Source: Rhizobium tumorigenes (GTDB lineage Bacteria; Pseudomonadota; Alphaproteobacteria; Rhizobiales; Rhizobiaceae). Taken from it: a DNA stretch of 64,000 nucleotides. The position numbers and the translations under genes are program-made. The notes below the pieces were generated by a model. That model saw nothing but the letters and a program-made list of their open reading frames with translations, had not been told where the DNA came from and searched no databases. Where the stretch lies: NCBI RefSeq assembly GCF_003240565.2, contig NZ_CP117255.1, positions 2,170,001 to 2,234,000 of the forward strand, in the 5' to 3' direction. Below, in pieces: positions 32,701 to 41,806 of the stretch (positions are counted from its first letter, which is position 1; each line of letters begins with the position of its first letter).

Positions 32701-34151
32701 GCACAGTCATCAAGAACGGCACCGTTGTCACGGCGGACCTGACCTACAAGGCCGACGTCAAGATCGCGGACGGTGTGATCGTCGAGATCGGGCCGAACCT
32801 TTTGGGCAACGAAGTGCTCGACGCCACCGGCTGTTATGTCATGCCGGGCGGCATCGACCCGCATGTGCATCTCGAGATGCCGTTCATGGGCACCTACTCG
32901 GCCGACAATTTCGAAAGCGGCACGCGCGCGGCGCTCGCGGGGGGCACGACGATGGTCGTTGATTTCTGCCTGCCGGAGCCCGGCCAGTCACTGCTCGATG
33001 CGCTGAACCGCTGGGACAATAAGTCCGCCAGCGCCAATTGCGACTATGCTTTCCACATGGCGGTGACCTGGTGGGGCGAGCAGGTCTTCAACGAGATGGA
33101 GACTGTCGTCAAGGACAGGGGCATCAACTCCTTCAAGCACTTCATGGCATACAAGGGTGCCCTGATGGTCGACGACGACGAGATGTTCCACTCGTTCTCG
33201 CGCTGCGCCGAGCTTGGCGCCTTGCCGATGGTGCATGCCGAAAACGGCGATATTGTCGCCCAGATGCAGGCTAAGCTGATGGCGGCAGGTAACAATGGCC
33301 CCGAGGCCCACGCCTATTCGCGGCCTGCCGCTGTCGAGGGCGAAGCGACCAACCGCGCTATCATCATCGCCGATATGGCCGGCGCCCCGCTCTATGTCGT
33401 CCACACCTCCTGCGAGCAGGCACACGAGGCGATCCGCCGCGCCCGCCAGAATGGCATGCGCGTCTATGGCGAGCCGCTGATCCAGCACCTGACGCTCGAC
33501 GAAACAGAGTATTTCGACAAGGATTGGGACCACGCCGCCCGTCGCGTCATGTCGCCACCGTTCCGCTCGAAGCTGCATCAGGACAGCCTGTGGGCGGGTC
33601 TGCAGTCAGGCTCGCTGCAATGCGTCGCGACCGACCACTGCGCCTTCACCACCGAGCAGAAACGCTTCGGCGTCGGCGACTTCACCAAGATCCCCAACGG
33701 CACGGGCGGCCTCGAAGACCGTCTGCCGATGCTGTGGACCCATGGCGTCGCCACTGGTCGCCTGACGATGAACGAGTTCGTCGCGGTCACCTCTACCAAC
33801 ATTGCCAAGATCCTGAACATGTATCCGAAAAAGGGCGCGATCCTGGTCGGTGCGGACGCCGATATCGTCGTCTGGGATCCCACCCGCGCCAAGACGATCT
33901 CGGCTGGAAACCAGCAGTCGGCCATCGACTACAACGTCTTCGAGGGCAAGCAGGTCATCGGCCTGCCGCGCTATACGCTGACCCGCGGTGTCGTTGCCAT
34001 CGAGGAGACGACGGTGAAAACCCAGGAAGGCCACGGCAAGTTTGTGAAGCGCGAACCCTTCGCCGCCGTCAACAAGGCCCTCTCCACCTGGAAAGACGTC
34101 GTCGCGCCCCGCAAGGTCCAGCGTACCGGCATCCCGGCAAGCGGGGTGTAA
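32697..34151 (+). CDS. hydA: Dihydropyrimidinase (D-hydantoinase)
   Basis: 484 residues, normal family length. The binuclear zinc site is complete: His56 and His58 in GGIDPHVHLEMPF, carbamylated Lys153 in FMAYKGALM, further His in MVHAENG and VHTSCEQAHEAI, and Asp in VATDHCAF. It hydrolyses dihydrouracil/dihydrothymine to the N-carbamoyl beta-amino acids used by the hydrolase encoded at 30821. Its start lies inside the stop of the toxin gene. Confidence 0.94.
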   Translation: MSTVIKNGTVVTADLTYKADVKIADGVIVEIGPNLLGNEVLDATGCYVMPGGIDPHVHLEMPFMGTYSADNFESGTRAALAGGTTMVVDFCLPEPGQSLLDALNRWDNKSASANCDYAFHMAVTWWGEQVFNEMETVVKDRGINSFKHFMAYKGALMVDDDEMFHSFSRCAELGALPMVHAENGDIVAQMQAKLMAAGNNGPEAHAYSRPAAVEGEATNRAIIIADMAGAPLYVVHTSCEQAHEAIRRARQNGMRVYGEPLIQHLTLDETEYFDKDWDHAARRVMSPPFRSKLHQDSLWAGLQSGSLQCVATDHCAFTTEQKRFGVGDFTKIPNGTGGLEDRLPMLWTHGVATGRLTMNEFVAVTSTNIAKILNMYPKKGAILVGADADIVVWDPTRAKTISAGNQQSAIDYNVFEGKQVIGLPRYTLTRGVVAIEETTVKTQEGHGKFVKREPFAAVNKALSTWKDVVAPRKVQRTGIPASGV

Positions 34152-34153
34152 CT

Positions 34154-34531
34154 GTGCGCGCCCGCCACCTTCTGGTCACCACCATTCTGCTCGTCCCGAC
34201 CTATGCCGATGCCGATGGCCTGGGACTGGCCATCGGCGGCAACTATGGCAGCAAGGAAGGATGCATCTATGCAAAGACCGGAGAATCGAGCGGCGCCGAT
34301 ACATTCCTGCTACTGACGCCGGATGCCGTAACGACGTCCGTTTCCAGTTGCGAGTTCAAGAAGATCGTCAAGACCAGCAGCGACGGATTCACCGTCACGG
34401 CAGCCTGCCAGGCAGAAGGTGAAGACAGCGCTGGAGACGAGAGGATTGATATCATCCGTATCGACAAGAGCAGTTACCGCATCCTTTTCGAGGACGGGAC
34501 AAAATTGGGACCCGTGAAGAAATGTCGGTAA
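34154..34531 (+). CDS. Small secreted protein of unknown function
   Basis: 125 residues from a GTG 2 bp after the hydA stop. The first 20 residues are a signal peptide (RHLLVTTILLVPTYADA). The mature part has four Cys (EGCIYA, SSCEFK, AACQAE, KKCR), probably two disulphides, and alternating strands. No family recognised. Its last 10 bp overlap the start of the ABC ATPase gene, so it is locked into the transporter operon; a periplasmic role near the transporter is possible but unproven. Confidence 0.6.
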   Translation: MRARHLLVTTILLVPTYADADGLGLAIGGNYGSKEGCIYAKTGESSGADTFLLLTPDAVTTSVSSCEFKKIVKTSSDGFTVTAACQAEGEDSAGDERIDIIRIDKSSYRILFEDGTKLGPVKKCR

Positions 34532-35337
34532 TCGCATCCAACCCCGAACAGAAGATTGCGGCATCCGTCGTGTCTGCCCGCAATCTCTGTCTCACCTACC
34601 AGACGAGCGATGGTCCGGTGCATGCGCTGAGCAACGTCGATCTCGATGTCCGCAAGGGCGATTTCATCTCCTTTATCGGTCCTTCCGGCTGCGGCAAGAC
34701 GACCTTTCTGCGCTGCATCGCCGATCTCGAAAAGAAGACCTCCGGCGAAATCGACGTCAACGGCATGACGCCTGAAGAAGCCCGAAAGGCGCGTGCCTAT
34801 GGCTATGTCTTCCAGGCTCCAGCGCTCTATCCGTGGCGCACCATCGAGAAGAATATCTCCCTGCCGCTGGAGATCATGGGATACGCCAAGGACGAGCGCG
34901 ACAAGCGCATCGCCCGGACGCTGGACCTCGTCAACCTCACCGGCTTCGAGAAGAAGCATCCCTGGCAACTGTCGGGCGGCATGCAGCAGCGCGCCTCGAT
35001 CGCGCGCGCACTCGCCTTCGACGCCGACCTCCTGCTGATGGACGAGCCTTTCGGCGCACTCGACGAGATCGTTCGCGATCATCTGAACGAGCAACTGCTG
35101 AAACTCTGGGCCCGCACCAACAAGACGATCTGCTTCGTCACTCACTCGATCCCCGAAGCGGTCTACCTGTCGACGAGGATCGTCGTGATGTCGCCCCGCC
35201 CCGGCCGGGTGACCGATATCATCGAGTCCACCCTGCCGGCGGAGCGCCCGCTCGGCATTCGCGAAACCCCGGAATTCCTGGCCATCGCCCATCGCGTCCG
35301 CGAAGGCCTGCGCGCCGGCCACTCCTATGAGGAATAG
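34522..35337 (+). CDS. ABC transporter ATP-binding protein, NitT/TauT family
   Basis: 271 residues. Walker A is GPSGCGKTT, followed by the Q-loop YVFQAPALYPWRTI, signature LSGGMQQRASIARAL, Walker B LLLMDEPFGALDE and the switch His in CFVTHSIPEAVYLS. The closest general type is the SsuB/TauB/ThiZ group. Together with two permeases and an NMT1/THI5-like binding protein it forms an importer, very probably for a pyrimidine or related precursor judging from the operon. Confidence 0.92.
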   Translation: MSVIASNPEQKIAASVVSARNLCLTYQTSDGPVHALSNVDLDVRKGDFISFIGPSGCGKTTFLRCIADLEKKTSGEIDVNGMTPEEARKARAYGYVFQAPALYPWRTIEKNISLPLEIMGYAKDERDKRIARTLDLVNLTGFEKKHPWQLSGGMQQRASIARALAFDADLLLMDEPFGALDEIVRDHLNEQLLKLWARTNKTICFVTHSIPEAVYLSTRIVVMSPRPGRVTDIIESTLPAERPLGIRETPEFLAIAHRVREGLRAGHSYEE

Positions 35338-35340
35338 GCC

Positions 35341-35676
35341 ATGAACGGCACCTTCCTCCTCTGGCTCGGCGGCGCCATGGTGATCTTCCTCGGCGGCGCC
35401 ACCGCATCGCGGGCCTATATCGCCACCAGCAATGTCCTGATCCTCGTGCTGTCGCTCGGGCTTTACTGCGTCGGCAACCTGATGATGGTGAGGCTGATGC
35501 GCGAGGGCGGCCTCGGGCTTGCAATATCGGCCTCGGCCATCGTGCAACTGGTCATGGTCAACATCATCGCCTTTGTGGTCTTCGGCGAACGCCTCAGCTT
35601 GGCGCAGATGGCAGGCGTCGGGCTCGGCGTCGTCTCGATGGCGCTGATGCTGCTACCTTTGCAGGGAAAGGCGTGA
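35341..35676 (+). CDS. Small four-helix DMT/EamA-like membrane protein
   Basis: 111 residues with four hydrophobic helices (FLLWLGGAMVIFLGGATASR, LILVLSLGLYCVGNLMMVRL, and two more), ending FGERLSLAQMAGVGLGVVSM, which is the closing motif of drug/metabolite-transporter halves. The size is that of an SMR-like half-transporter. It sits between the ATPase and the first permease, 3 bp and -4 bp from them, so it is an integral operon member. Function unknown. Confidence 0.65.
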   Translation: MNGTFLLWLGGAMVIFLGGATASRAYIATSNVLILVLSLGLYCVGNLMMVRLMREGGLGLAISASAIVQLVMVNIIAFVVFGERLSLAQMAGVGLGVVSMALMLLPLQGKA

Positions 35677-36566
35677 GCATGGAGAACGAACAGTTCTTCC
35701 GGCACAAGTTCATTCCGGTGACGACGGTTCTCCTCGCCATCGTGGCGATCTGGTATATTGCCACCGTTATCATGAACGCCCCTTTCCAGATCGACCTCGA
35801 CAGCCGCGCCGGCGTCTCCACAGGTACGCTTGAGTTCATCGGAAGGACTATGGCGCAGCCGAAGCCGACGCTTCCGGCGCCGCACCAGGTGGCAATTGCG
35901 GTTTTCGACAACACCTTCCTGCGTGCCATCGATAGCAACCGCAGCCTCGTCTACAACGCCTGGATCACGCTGACATCCACCGCCGTCGGCTTCGTCTTCG
36001 GCACGCTCCTCGGTATCCTCATCGCCATCGGCATCGTCCACGTCATGACGCTCGACCGCAGCCTGATGCCCTGGGTCATCGCCTCCCAGACCGTGCCGGT
36101 GCTCGCCATCGCACCGATGGTCATCGTCGTGCTCGCTGCCGTTGACATCACCGGGCTGATCCCGAAGGCACTGATTTCGACCTACCTGTCGTTTTTCCCG
36201 GTGACGGTCGGCATGGTCAAGGGCCTGCGCTCGCCCGAAGCCATGCACCTCGACCTCATGCGCACCTACAAGGCGACAGCCAGCCAGACCTTCTGGAAGC
36301 TGCGCCTGCCAGCCTCCGTGCCTTACCTGTTCACCTCGATGAAGGTCGGTATTGCGGCGAGCCTGGTCGGCGCCATCGTCGCAGAATTGCCGACCGGCGC
36401 GGTCGCCGGCATCGGCGCAAAGCTGCTTGCGGGCTCCTATTACAGCCAGACGATCGACATCTGGGCCGCGCTCGTTGCGGGCTCGGTGCTGGCGGCCCTG
36501 CTCGTCGGGATCGTCAGCATTGCCGCCCGCATCGTCGACCGTGCGATGGGGACGCGACGGTCATGA
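35673..36566 (+). CDS. ABC transporter permease, NitT/TauT family (first)
   Basis: 297 residues from a GTG that overlaps the previous stop by 4 bp (an ATG two codons later is also possible). About six helices; the coupling loop is LDLMRTYKATASQTFWKLRL, typical of SsuC/TauC proteins. The first 70 residues form an N-terminal helix and a periplasmic insert. It forms a heterodimer with the next gene product. Confidence 0.9.
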   Translation: MSMENEQFFRHKFIPVTTVLLAIVAIWYIATVIMNAPFQIDLDSRAGVSTGTLEFIGRTMAQPKPTLPAPHQVAIAVFDNTFLRAIDSNRSLVYNAWITLTSTAVGFVFGTLLGILIAIGIVHVMTLDRSLMPWVIASQTVPVLAIAPMVIVVLAAVDITGLIPKALISTYLSFFPVTVGMVKGLRSPEAMHLDLMRTYKATASQTFWKLRLPASVPYLFTSMKVGIAASLVGAIVAELPTGAVAGIGAKLLAGSYYSQTIDIWAALVAGSVLAALLVGIVSIAARIVDRAMGTRRS

Positions 36567-37690
36567 AGAATGTGCAGTATTCCTGGCAAAGCCTGATAGC
36601 GATCCTGCTTTGCATCGGCGCCGCTCTCACCTTCCCGCTGATCGAGCCGAGCAGCGGAGATCCTATCCTGCCCGGTATCAGCGCCCTGATCTTCTTCATG
36701 ATCATCATCTCCTGCTTTTTGTCGCAGCTGACCCTGCCGCCGGCGATCAGCGCCGCCATCCTGTTTCTAGCCGCCCATGAAGTGGCCTGGCTGCTGTTGA
36801 CCGCAATCGGCGGCAATGAGGGCGCCGCCCGCCCGGCGTTCTTCCTGTTGCTGGCATCGGCATGGCTGCTCGCCTGGCGCTGCGTCAGCATCCTGTCGGA
36901 TATCCGGCCCCACTCCCGCTTTTCCGGGACGGTCCTGCGGATGCTGATCCCGGCGATTTTCGGTGCCTGGATCCTGATCATCTGGGAGGCCGCCACCCGT
37001 GGCGCCGGTGTGCCGTTCATCATCCTGCCACCGCCGAGCGCCATCGCCGTCCGAATTGCCGGCTCCCTGCCGATCCTTGCCGCCGACGTCCGCCAGACGA
37101 TCTTCAAGGCAGTGATCGCCGGCTATGCGATCGGCTGCATCAGCGGATTTCTTGTGGCGATCCTCGCCGACCGCTTCGCGTTCCTGAGGCGCGGCCTGAT
37201 GCCGATTGCCAACCTCGCCTCCGCCCTGCCGATCATCGGCGTCGCGCCGATCATGGTCATGTGGTTCGGCTTCGACTGGCAGTCGAAGGCTGCCGTGGTC
37301 GTCATCATGACGTTTTTCCCGATGCTGGTGAACACGGTCGCCGGCCTTGCCGCATCGGGCGCAATGGAGCGCGACCTGATGCGCACCTACGCCTCGAGCT
37401 ACACCCAGACCCTGTGGAAGCTCCGGCTTCCGGCAGCGGCACCCTTCATCTTCAACGCATTGAAGATCAACTCGACGCTGGCGCTGATCGGTGCCATCGT
37501 CGCGGAATTCTTCGGCACCCCCATCGTCGGCATGGGCTTTCGCATCTCGACCGAAATCGGCCGGATGAACGTCGACATGGTGTGGGCGGAAATCACGGTG
37601 GCGGCGATTGCCGGCTCCGTCTTCTATGGCGTCGTGGCCCTCCTCGAAAGGGCGACGACTTTCTGGCATCCGTCGAGCCGTGGTGGCTAG
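36563..37690 (+). CDS. ABC transporter permease, NitT/TauT family (second)
   Basis: 375 residues, about 80 longer than the usual family member. The extra N-terminus adds three or four hydrophobic helices (LIAILLCIGAALTFPL, LIFFMIIISCFLSQL, PAFFLLLASAWLLAWR) before the core domain. The coupling loop reads RDLMRTYASSYTQTLWKLRL. Its start overlaps the first permease stop by 4 bp. Confidence 0.9.
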   Translation: MKNVQYSWQSLIAILLCIGAALTFPLIEPSSGDPILPGISALIFFMIIISCFLSQLTLPPAISAAILFLAAHEVAWLLLTAIGGNEGAARPAFFLLLASAWLLAWRCVSILSDIRPHSRFSGTVLRMLIPAIFGAWILIIWEAATRGAGVPFIILPPPSAIAVRIAGSLPILAADVRQTIFKAVIAGYAIGCISGFLVAILADRFAFLRRGLMPIANLASALPIIGVAPIMVMWFGFDWQSKAAVVVIMTFFPMLVNTVAGLAASGAMERDLMRTYASSYTQTLWKLRLPAAAPFIFNALKINSTLALIGAIVAEFFGTPIVGMGFRISTEIGRMNVDMVWAEITVAAIAGSVFYGVVALLERATTFWHPSSRGG

Positions 37691-37749
37691 GCGGCCTGAT
37701 ATCCCGGCCAGGGATTGCAGGTTGAACTTCAGAGGGAAAAGGGAAGAAA

Positions 37750-38718
37750 ATGAAAAAAATAATCATGACATTGATGGCCAGCACCATCGCACTTGCCGCA
37801 GCCCAATCGGCACTGGCTGCCGACAAGGTGACGCTGCAGCTGAAATGGGTCGCACAGGCCCAGTTCGGCGGCTATTACGTCGCCAAGGACAAGGGTTTCT
37901 ACAAGGCGGAAGGCCTCGACGTCGACATCAAACCGGGCGGCCCTGACGTCGCCCCTGAGCAGATCATCGCCGGCGGCGGCGCCGACGTCATCGTCGACTG
38001 GATGGGCGGTGCCCTGGTTGCCCGCGAAAAGGGCGTGCCGCTGATCAACATCGCCCAGCCCTTCGAGAAGTCCGGCCTTGAAATGGTCTGCCGCAAGGAC
38101 GGCCCGGTCAAGACCGAAGCCGACTTCAAGGGCCACACGCTCGGCGTCTGGTTCTACGGCAACGAATATCCGTTCTTTGCCTGGATGAACAAGCTGAAGA
38201 TCCCGACATCGGGCGGCACGGACGGCGTCACCGTCCTGAAGCAGAGTTTCGACGTCCAGCCGCTGATCCAGAAGCAGGCCGACTGCATCTCGGTCATGAC
38301 CTACAACGAATACGGCCAGGTACTCGACGCAGGCTTCAAGCCGGAAGACCTCACCGTCTTCAATTACACCAAACTCGGCGTCAACCTGCTGGAAGACGGC
38401 CTCTACGCCAGCGAGACGAAGCTGAAGGACGCCGCCTTCAAGGAGAAGATGGTCAAGTTCGTCCGCGCCTCCATGAAGGGCTGGAAATATGCCGTCGAGC
38501 ATCCTGACGAAGCCGCTGAAATCGTCGTCGACAACGGTGGGCAGGACGAAGCCCACCAGAAGTTCATGGCCGGCGAAGTCGCCAAGCTGATCGGCTCCGG
38601 CAAGCTCGACAAGGCACTCTACGAACGCACCGAAAAGGCCCTGCTGGATCAGAAGATCATCACGAAGGAGCCCAAGGACGCCTGGACGCACGCCATCACC
38701 GATGCCGCGCTGAAGTAG
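37750..38718 (+). CDS. ABC transporter substrate-binding protein (NMT1/THI5-like)
   Basis: 322 residues with a Sec signal peptide (IMTLMASTIALAAAQSALAA). The mature protein has the NMT1/THI5 look: LQLKWVAQAQFGGYYVAKDK, GFYKAEGLDVDIKPGGPDVA and VKTEADFKGHTLGVWFYGNE. Family members bind thiamine or pyrimidine precursors such as HMP-like compounds and N-formyl aminopyrimidine. The operon context suggests a pyrimidine, ureido or hydantoin-type ligand. It is separated from the permeases by 59 bp. Confidence 0.9.
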   Translation: MKKIIMTLMASTIALAAAQSALAADKVTLQLKWVAQAQFGGYYVAKDKGFYKAEGLDVDIKPGGPDVAPEQIIAGGGADVIVDWMGGALVAREKGVPLINIAQPFEKSGLEMVCRKDGPVKTEADFKGHTLGVWFYGNEYPFFAWMNKLKIPTSGGTDGVTVLKQSFDVQPLIQKQADCISVMTYNEYGQVLDAGFKPEDLTVFNYTKLGVNLLEDGLYASETKLKDAAFKEKMVKFVRASMKGWKYAVEHPDEAAEIVVDNGGQDEAHQKFMAGEVAKLIGSGKLDKALYERTEKALLDQKIITKEPKDAWTHAITDAALK

Positions 38719-38739
38719 TTTTGACGCTCGAATAGTCCT

Positions 38740-38771
38740 GAAACGCGCGGGCTCTCATGCCTGCGCGTTTC
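38740..38771. terminator. Hairpin ending the pyrimidine transporter operon
   Basis: GAAACGCGC (38740-38748) and GCGCGTTTC (38763-38771) form a 9-bp stem, 22 bp after the binding-protein stop, with an inner GGC/GCC extension. Downstream bases are only weakly T-rich. Confidence 0.6.
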
Positions 38772-39078
38772 TGCGTTTGAGGGGGCAGTGAAATTGTCGA
38801 GTCAGATCCGAAGACGACCGATATCCCGCGATCCAAGACGAAAAAAAGGCTCCGGACCGATCGGGTCGTCACCACTTTCGCCCAAACCTGCCAAAATAAA
38901 AGCGTACGGGCTGTAAACTGATTGTCACCCGCAGCAGCTATCGTGGCGATATCTGGGTCCTTCGACCTGCAGATTTTCAGCTCGCGTTGGAGCGTCCGCG
39001 CGGTAGCGGACTGCGTGTTGCCAGCCGCGCTATTTCCAGCGACACTCGCTTTGATCGCAGCCGAACGAGGAGAACGAT
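38772..39078. other. Intergenic stretch without a convincing gene
   Basis: About 300 bases before the gene at 39079. It holds a purine-rich part (GACGAAAAAAAGGC) and an AGGAGAACG ribosome site at its end. No coding frame, RNA gene or GGAAC-type promoter was recognised. Confidence 0.5.
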
Positions 39079-39495
39079 ATGAACACCATCTCCAGTGAAA
39101 ACGACCCGGATTTCCACCCGGCGTCCGCCTGCACGCTCTCAGCGATCTTCGACAGGAGGAGCGAAGCAGCGTCTGCAGTCGCCCGCCTGCAAGACGCAGG
39201 CATTCCGTCCGAAGCAGTCCATTTCCTCCCTAGTATCGCCAGCGAAGGCGACAAGCCGGCGACTGCAGCGGAGCCGGTGGACTTCTGGCACCAGCTCGAA
39301 AAGTGGTTCTTCGCCGATCACGAGCGGGCCGCCTATTCCGAAGGCCTTCGACGCGGCGGTTTCCTGGTGTCGGTGATCGACGTCGACAAGGCGCAGTACG
39401 ACATCGCCCGCAATATCCTCGACGACGAAGGCTCCATCGACATCGACGAGCGTGCGGACCAGTGGCGTCGGGAAGGCTGGAGCGGCAAGCCTTAA
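39079..39495 (+). CDS. General stress protein 17M-like protein
   Basis: 138 residues with AGGAGAACG before the ATG. Residues 18-45 (TLSAIFDRRSEAASAVARLQ, DAGIPSEAVHFLPS) have the ferredoxin-like beta-alpha-beta start of the GSP17M/SPOR-like domain that senses nothing known but occurs in stress proteins. A second segment, FADHERAAYSEGLRRGGFLVSVI, completes the fold. No signal peptide. Function is unknown; the CYTH-CHAD gene follows after 41 bp. Confidence 0.6.
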   Translation: MNTISSENDPDFHPASACTLSAIFDRRSEAASAVARLQDAGIPSEAVHFLPSIASEGDKPATAAEPVDFWHQLEKWFFADHERAAYSEGLRRGGFLVSVIDVDKAQYDIARNILDDEGSIDIDERADQWRREGWSGKP

Positions 39496-39536
39496 CACTT
39501 GAGGGCTATGGCGTGTTGCAACCTGGAGAATGACAT

Positions 39537-41000
39537 TTGACACGCGAAATCGAACTGAAGCTGGAATTATCGCAGGAAGCCAAGGACAGGCTTCTGAACT
39601 CGCCATTGCTGGGCGAGCCATCGGCGGTCTTCCAGCAGCGCGCGCTCTACTTCGACACTGCTGACCAGACGCTCCGCAAGGCCGGTTTCTCGCTTCGCAT
39701 CCGGCAGGCAGGCGATGTCCGCACCCAGACGATCAAGGCAACGCACCAGAGCACTGCCGGCCTGTTTGCAAGGCCCGAATGGGAATCGATCGTCCAGACG
39801 GACATCCCTGTTCTCGATCATACAGCGCCCATATCCACCGACCTATGGCCCGATCTCGATGCCGATGAACTGGTGGTCCAGTTCATCGTGCAGGTGCAGC
39901 GAAAGAAGTGGCTGCACAGGGAGGACAGCTCCGAAATCGAAATCGTCGTCGACGAGGGCATCGTCATCGCCGGAGACCGTCGCAGCCCAGTGTGCGAGGT
40001 CGAACTGGAATTGAAGGACGGCCACACCCTCGATCTCTTCCGCGCCGCGCGCAAGATCCAGGATATCGACGCCTTGCGCCTCGGAGTGCTTTCCAAATCC
40101 GAACGCGGCTACGCCCTGATCGCGCCGTTGCAGAATTTCTTTAAAGCCGAGCCCGTGCAACTCGACCGAACCGCCAACGCCGTGACGGCCTTCCAAACCA
40201 TTGCCCAATCGTGCTTCCGCCAATTTCGCCTGAACGAGACGGTGCTTGCCGATCGACGAAATCCGGAAGCGCTGCATCAGGGCCGCGTCGCACTGCGAAG
40301 GCTCCGTTCGGCCGTGTCCATCTTCAAGCCGATCCTCGTCGATCCCGAAGCAGGCAGAATTGCCGCAGAGCTGAAATGGCTGGCCTCGATCATGGGCGAC
40401 GCCCGCAACTTCGACATCCTCGTATCGACTGCGGACAACGGCGAGCTTCGCGACCGCCTGAAGGTTCTGCGCACCGAAAAATACGATCTCGCAATAGAGG
40501 CGATGGCATCTCTGCGCGCACGGCAGATGGCCATGGATTTCATGGAGTGGCTATGGTGCGGAGCCTATCTGGAGACGGAGGAAACCCGGGAAGCGCGCCA
40601 CGCGCCGGCCTCGGAGTTCGCCTCCCATGCCCTCGACCGCCTGCGCAAGACCATCAGGCGAAATGCGAAACTTCTGGCTGATGGCACCGACACGGAGCGC
40701 CATGAGGTCAGAAAGGATGCGAAGAAACTCCGATACGGAGCCGAGTTTTTCGCGTCCTTGTTCAGCGACAAGCAGGGACGAAGGCGCCACAGGGAGTTCG
40801 TCAAAGCTCTGGAGAAAGTTCAGGAACACCTGGGCGACGTCAACGATCTCGCTACCGCGCCATCTGTCCTTCGTGATCACGGCCTGGAAGGCCACCCGGA
40901 TGCCGGCAGGCTATCGCCGACGGGAAAGAAGACCAAGTTGCTCCAAGCCTCCGCGGATGCGCTGGACGATCTGCTCGATGTCAAAAGGTTCTGGCGATGA
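39537..41000 (+). CDS. CYTH and CHAD domain protein
   Basis: 487 residues from a TTG with GGAG eight bases upstream; it begins exactly at the CYTH ExExK motif (REIELKLEL). Residues 1-200 are the CYTH tunnel domain (triphosphate binding; ALYFDTADQTLRKAGFSLRI). Residues 210-487 form the CHAD helical bundle with conserved basic/His motifs (RNPEALHQGRVALRRLRSAV, RHEVRKDAKKLRYGAEFFAS). CHAD domains bind polyphosphate and CYTH enzymes hydrolyse triphosphates, so a role in polyphosphate or triphosphate metabolism is likely. Confidence 0.9.
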   Translation: MTREIELKLELSQEAKDRLLNSPLLGEPSAVFQQRALYFDTADQTLRKAGFSLRIRQAGDVRTQTIKATHQSTAGLFARPEWESIVQTDIPVLDHTAPISTDLWPDLDADELVVQFIVQVQRKKWLHREDSSEIEIVVDEGIVIAGDRRSPVCEVELELKDGHTLDLFRAARKIQDIDALRLGVLSKSERGYALIAPLQNFFKAEPVQLDRTANAVTAFQTIAQSCFRQFRLNETVLADRRNPEALHQGRVALRRLRSAVSIFKPILVDPEAGRIAAELKWLASIMGDARNFDILVSTADNGELRDRLKVLRTEKYDLAIEAMASLRARQMAMDFMEWLWCGAYLETEETREARHAPASEFASHALDRLRKTIRRNAKLLADGTDTERHEVRKDAKKLRYGAEFFASLFSDKQGRRRHREFVKALEKVQEHLGDVNDLATAPSVLRDHGLEGHPDAGRLSPTGKKTKLLQASADALDDLLDVKRFWR

Positions 41001-41048
41001 CGTCATCATCGGTGTGTGCCCCGCTGAAGGCTCCAGGAGCGCGCTGCC

Positions 41049-41522
41049 ATGGATGAGCCGACGGTGAAGCTGCAGACGGGCGGGCCTGCCCTGAAGCAGA
41101 CCGCGCAGCCGCTGTTTGAGCAGGCGGGCGCGATATGCTATCGCCGGATTTCGCGCGAGGTGCTGCTGATCACCAGTCGTCGGAGCGGGCGATGGGGTAT
41201 CCCCAAAGGCAATATAGAAGCTGGCGAGACAACCGCACAGGCGGCGGAACGTGAAGCGTTCGAGGAGGCCGGCATACGAGGCACATGCGCGCCCGAGATA
41301 CTTGGAGCCTTCGCCTACCGCAAGGAGGGAGCAAGCGCGTCTTACCGTGTGTCGGTCCACCTTCTCGACGTCCGCCTTGCCGTTACGGAGTTTCCGGAGA
41401 AAGGTCAGCGCATAATGAGATGGGTGCCCTTTCCGGAGGCGATTGAAGCCGTGCATCAGCCCGGATTGAAAATGCTGCTCGGTGTCCTCGGAAAGACCAG
41501 TCTTTTCGGCGAAAATTCGTAG
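41049..41522 (+). CDS. Nudix hydrolase
   Basis: 157 residues. The Nudix box is complete: GNIEAGETTAQAAEREAFEE then AGI, matching G-x5-E-x7-REVxEExG. The preamble ICYRRISREVLLITSRRSG and WGIPKGNIE resembles diphosphoinositol-polyphosphate/diadenosine-polyphosphate hydrolases (DIPP/Aps1 type). It starts 48 bp after the CYTH-CHAD gene, which suggests joint handling of phosphate polymers or Ap(n)A. The N-terminal 25 residues are a non-conserved leader. Confidence 0.85.
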   Translation: MDEPTVKLQTGGPALKQTAQPLFEQAGAICYRRISREVLLITSRRSGRWGIPKGNIEAGETTAQAAEREAFEEAGIRGTCAPEILGAFAYRKEGASASYRVSVHLLDVRLAVTEFPEKGQRIMRWVPFPEAIEAVHQPGLKMLLGVLGKTSLFGENS

Positions 41523-41806
41523 AACCGGAACAGCATCCGATGCCTTGAGGAAGTCCAACGGAGTGTCGTCACTTCCGATTCGGAAGGCGATCGCAGGAAC
41601 TTTGAAACAAGGCGCTTTTAAAACTTATTTTTGCTAGTATTGAACTTCATGATCCGAAGCTCGGAACGGGTCGTAACCTCGGACACAGGTCTACGGCGTG
41701 CCTTCACAGGTGAGAGCGCTATTGTAGATGGCGAATAAACCGAGCATCGAGAACTGCCGCATTTTCCAAACGCCTGAACATTGATCGCAACATTCGAAAG
41801 AACAGT

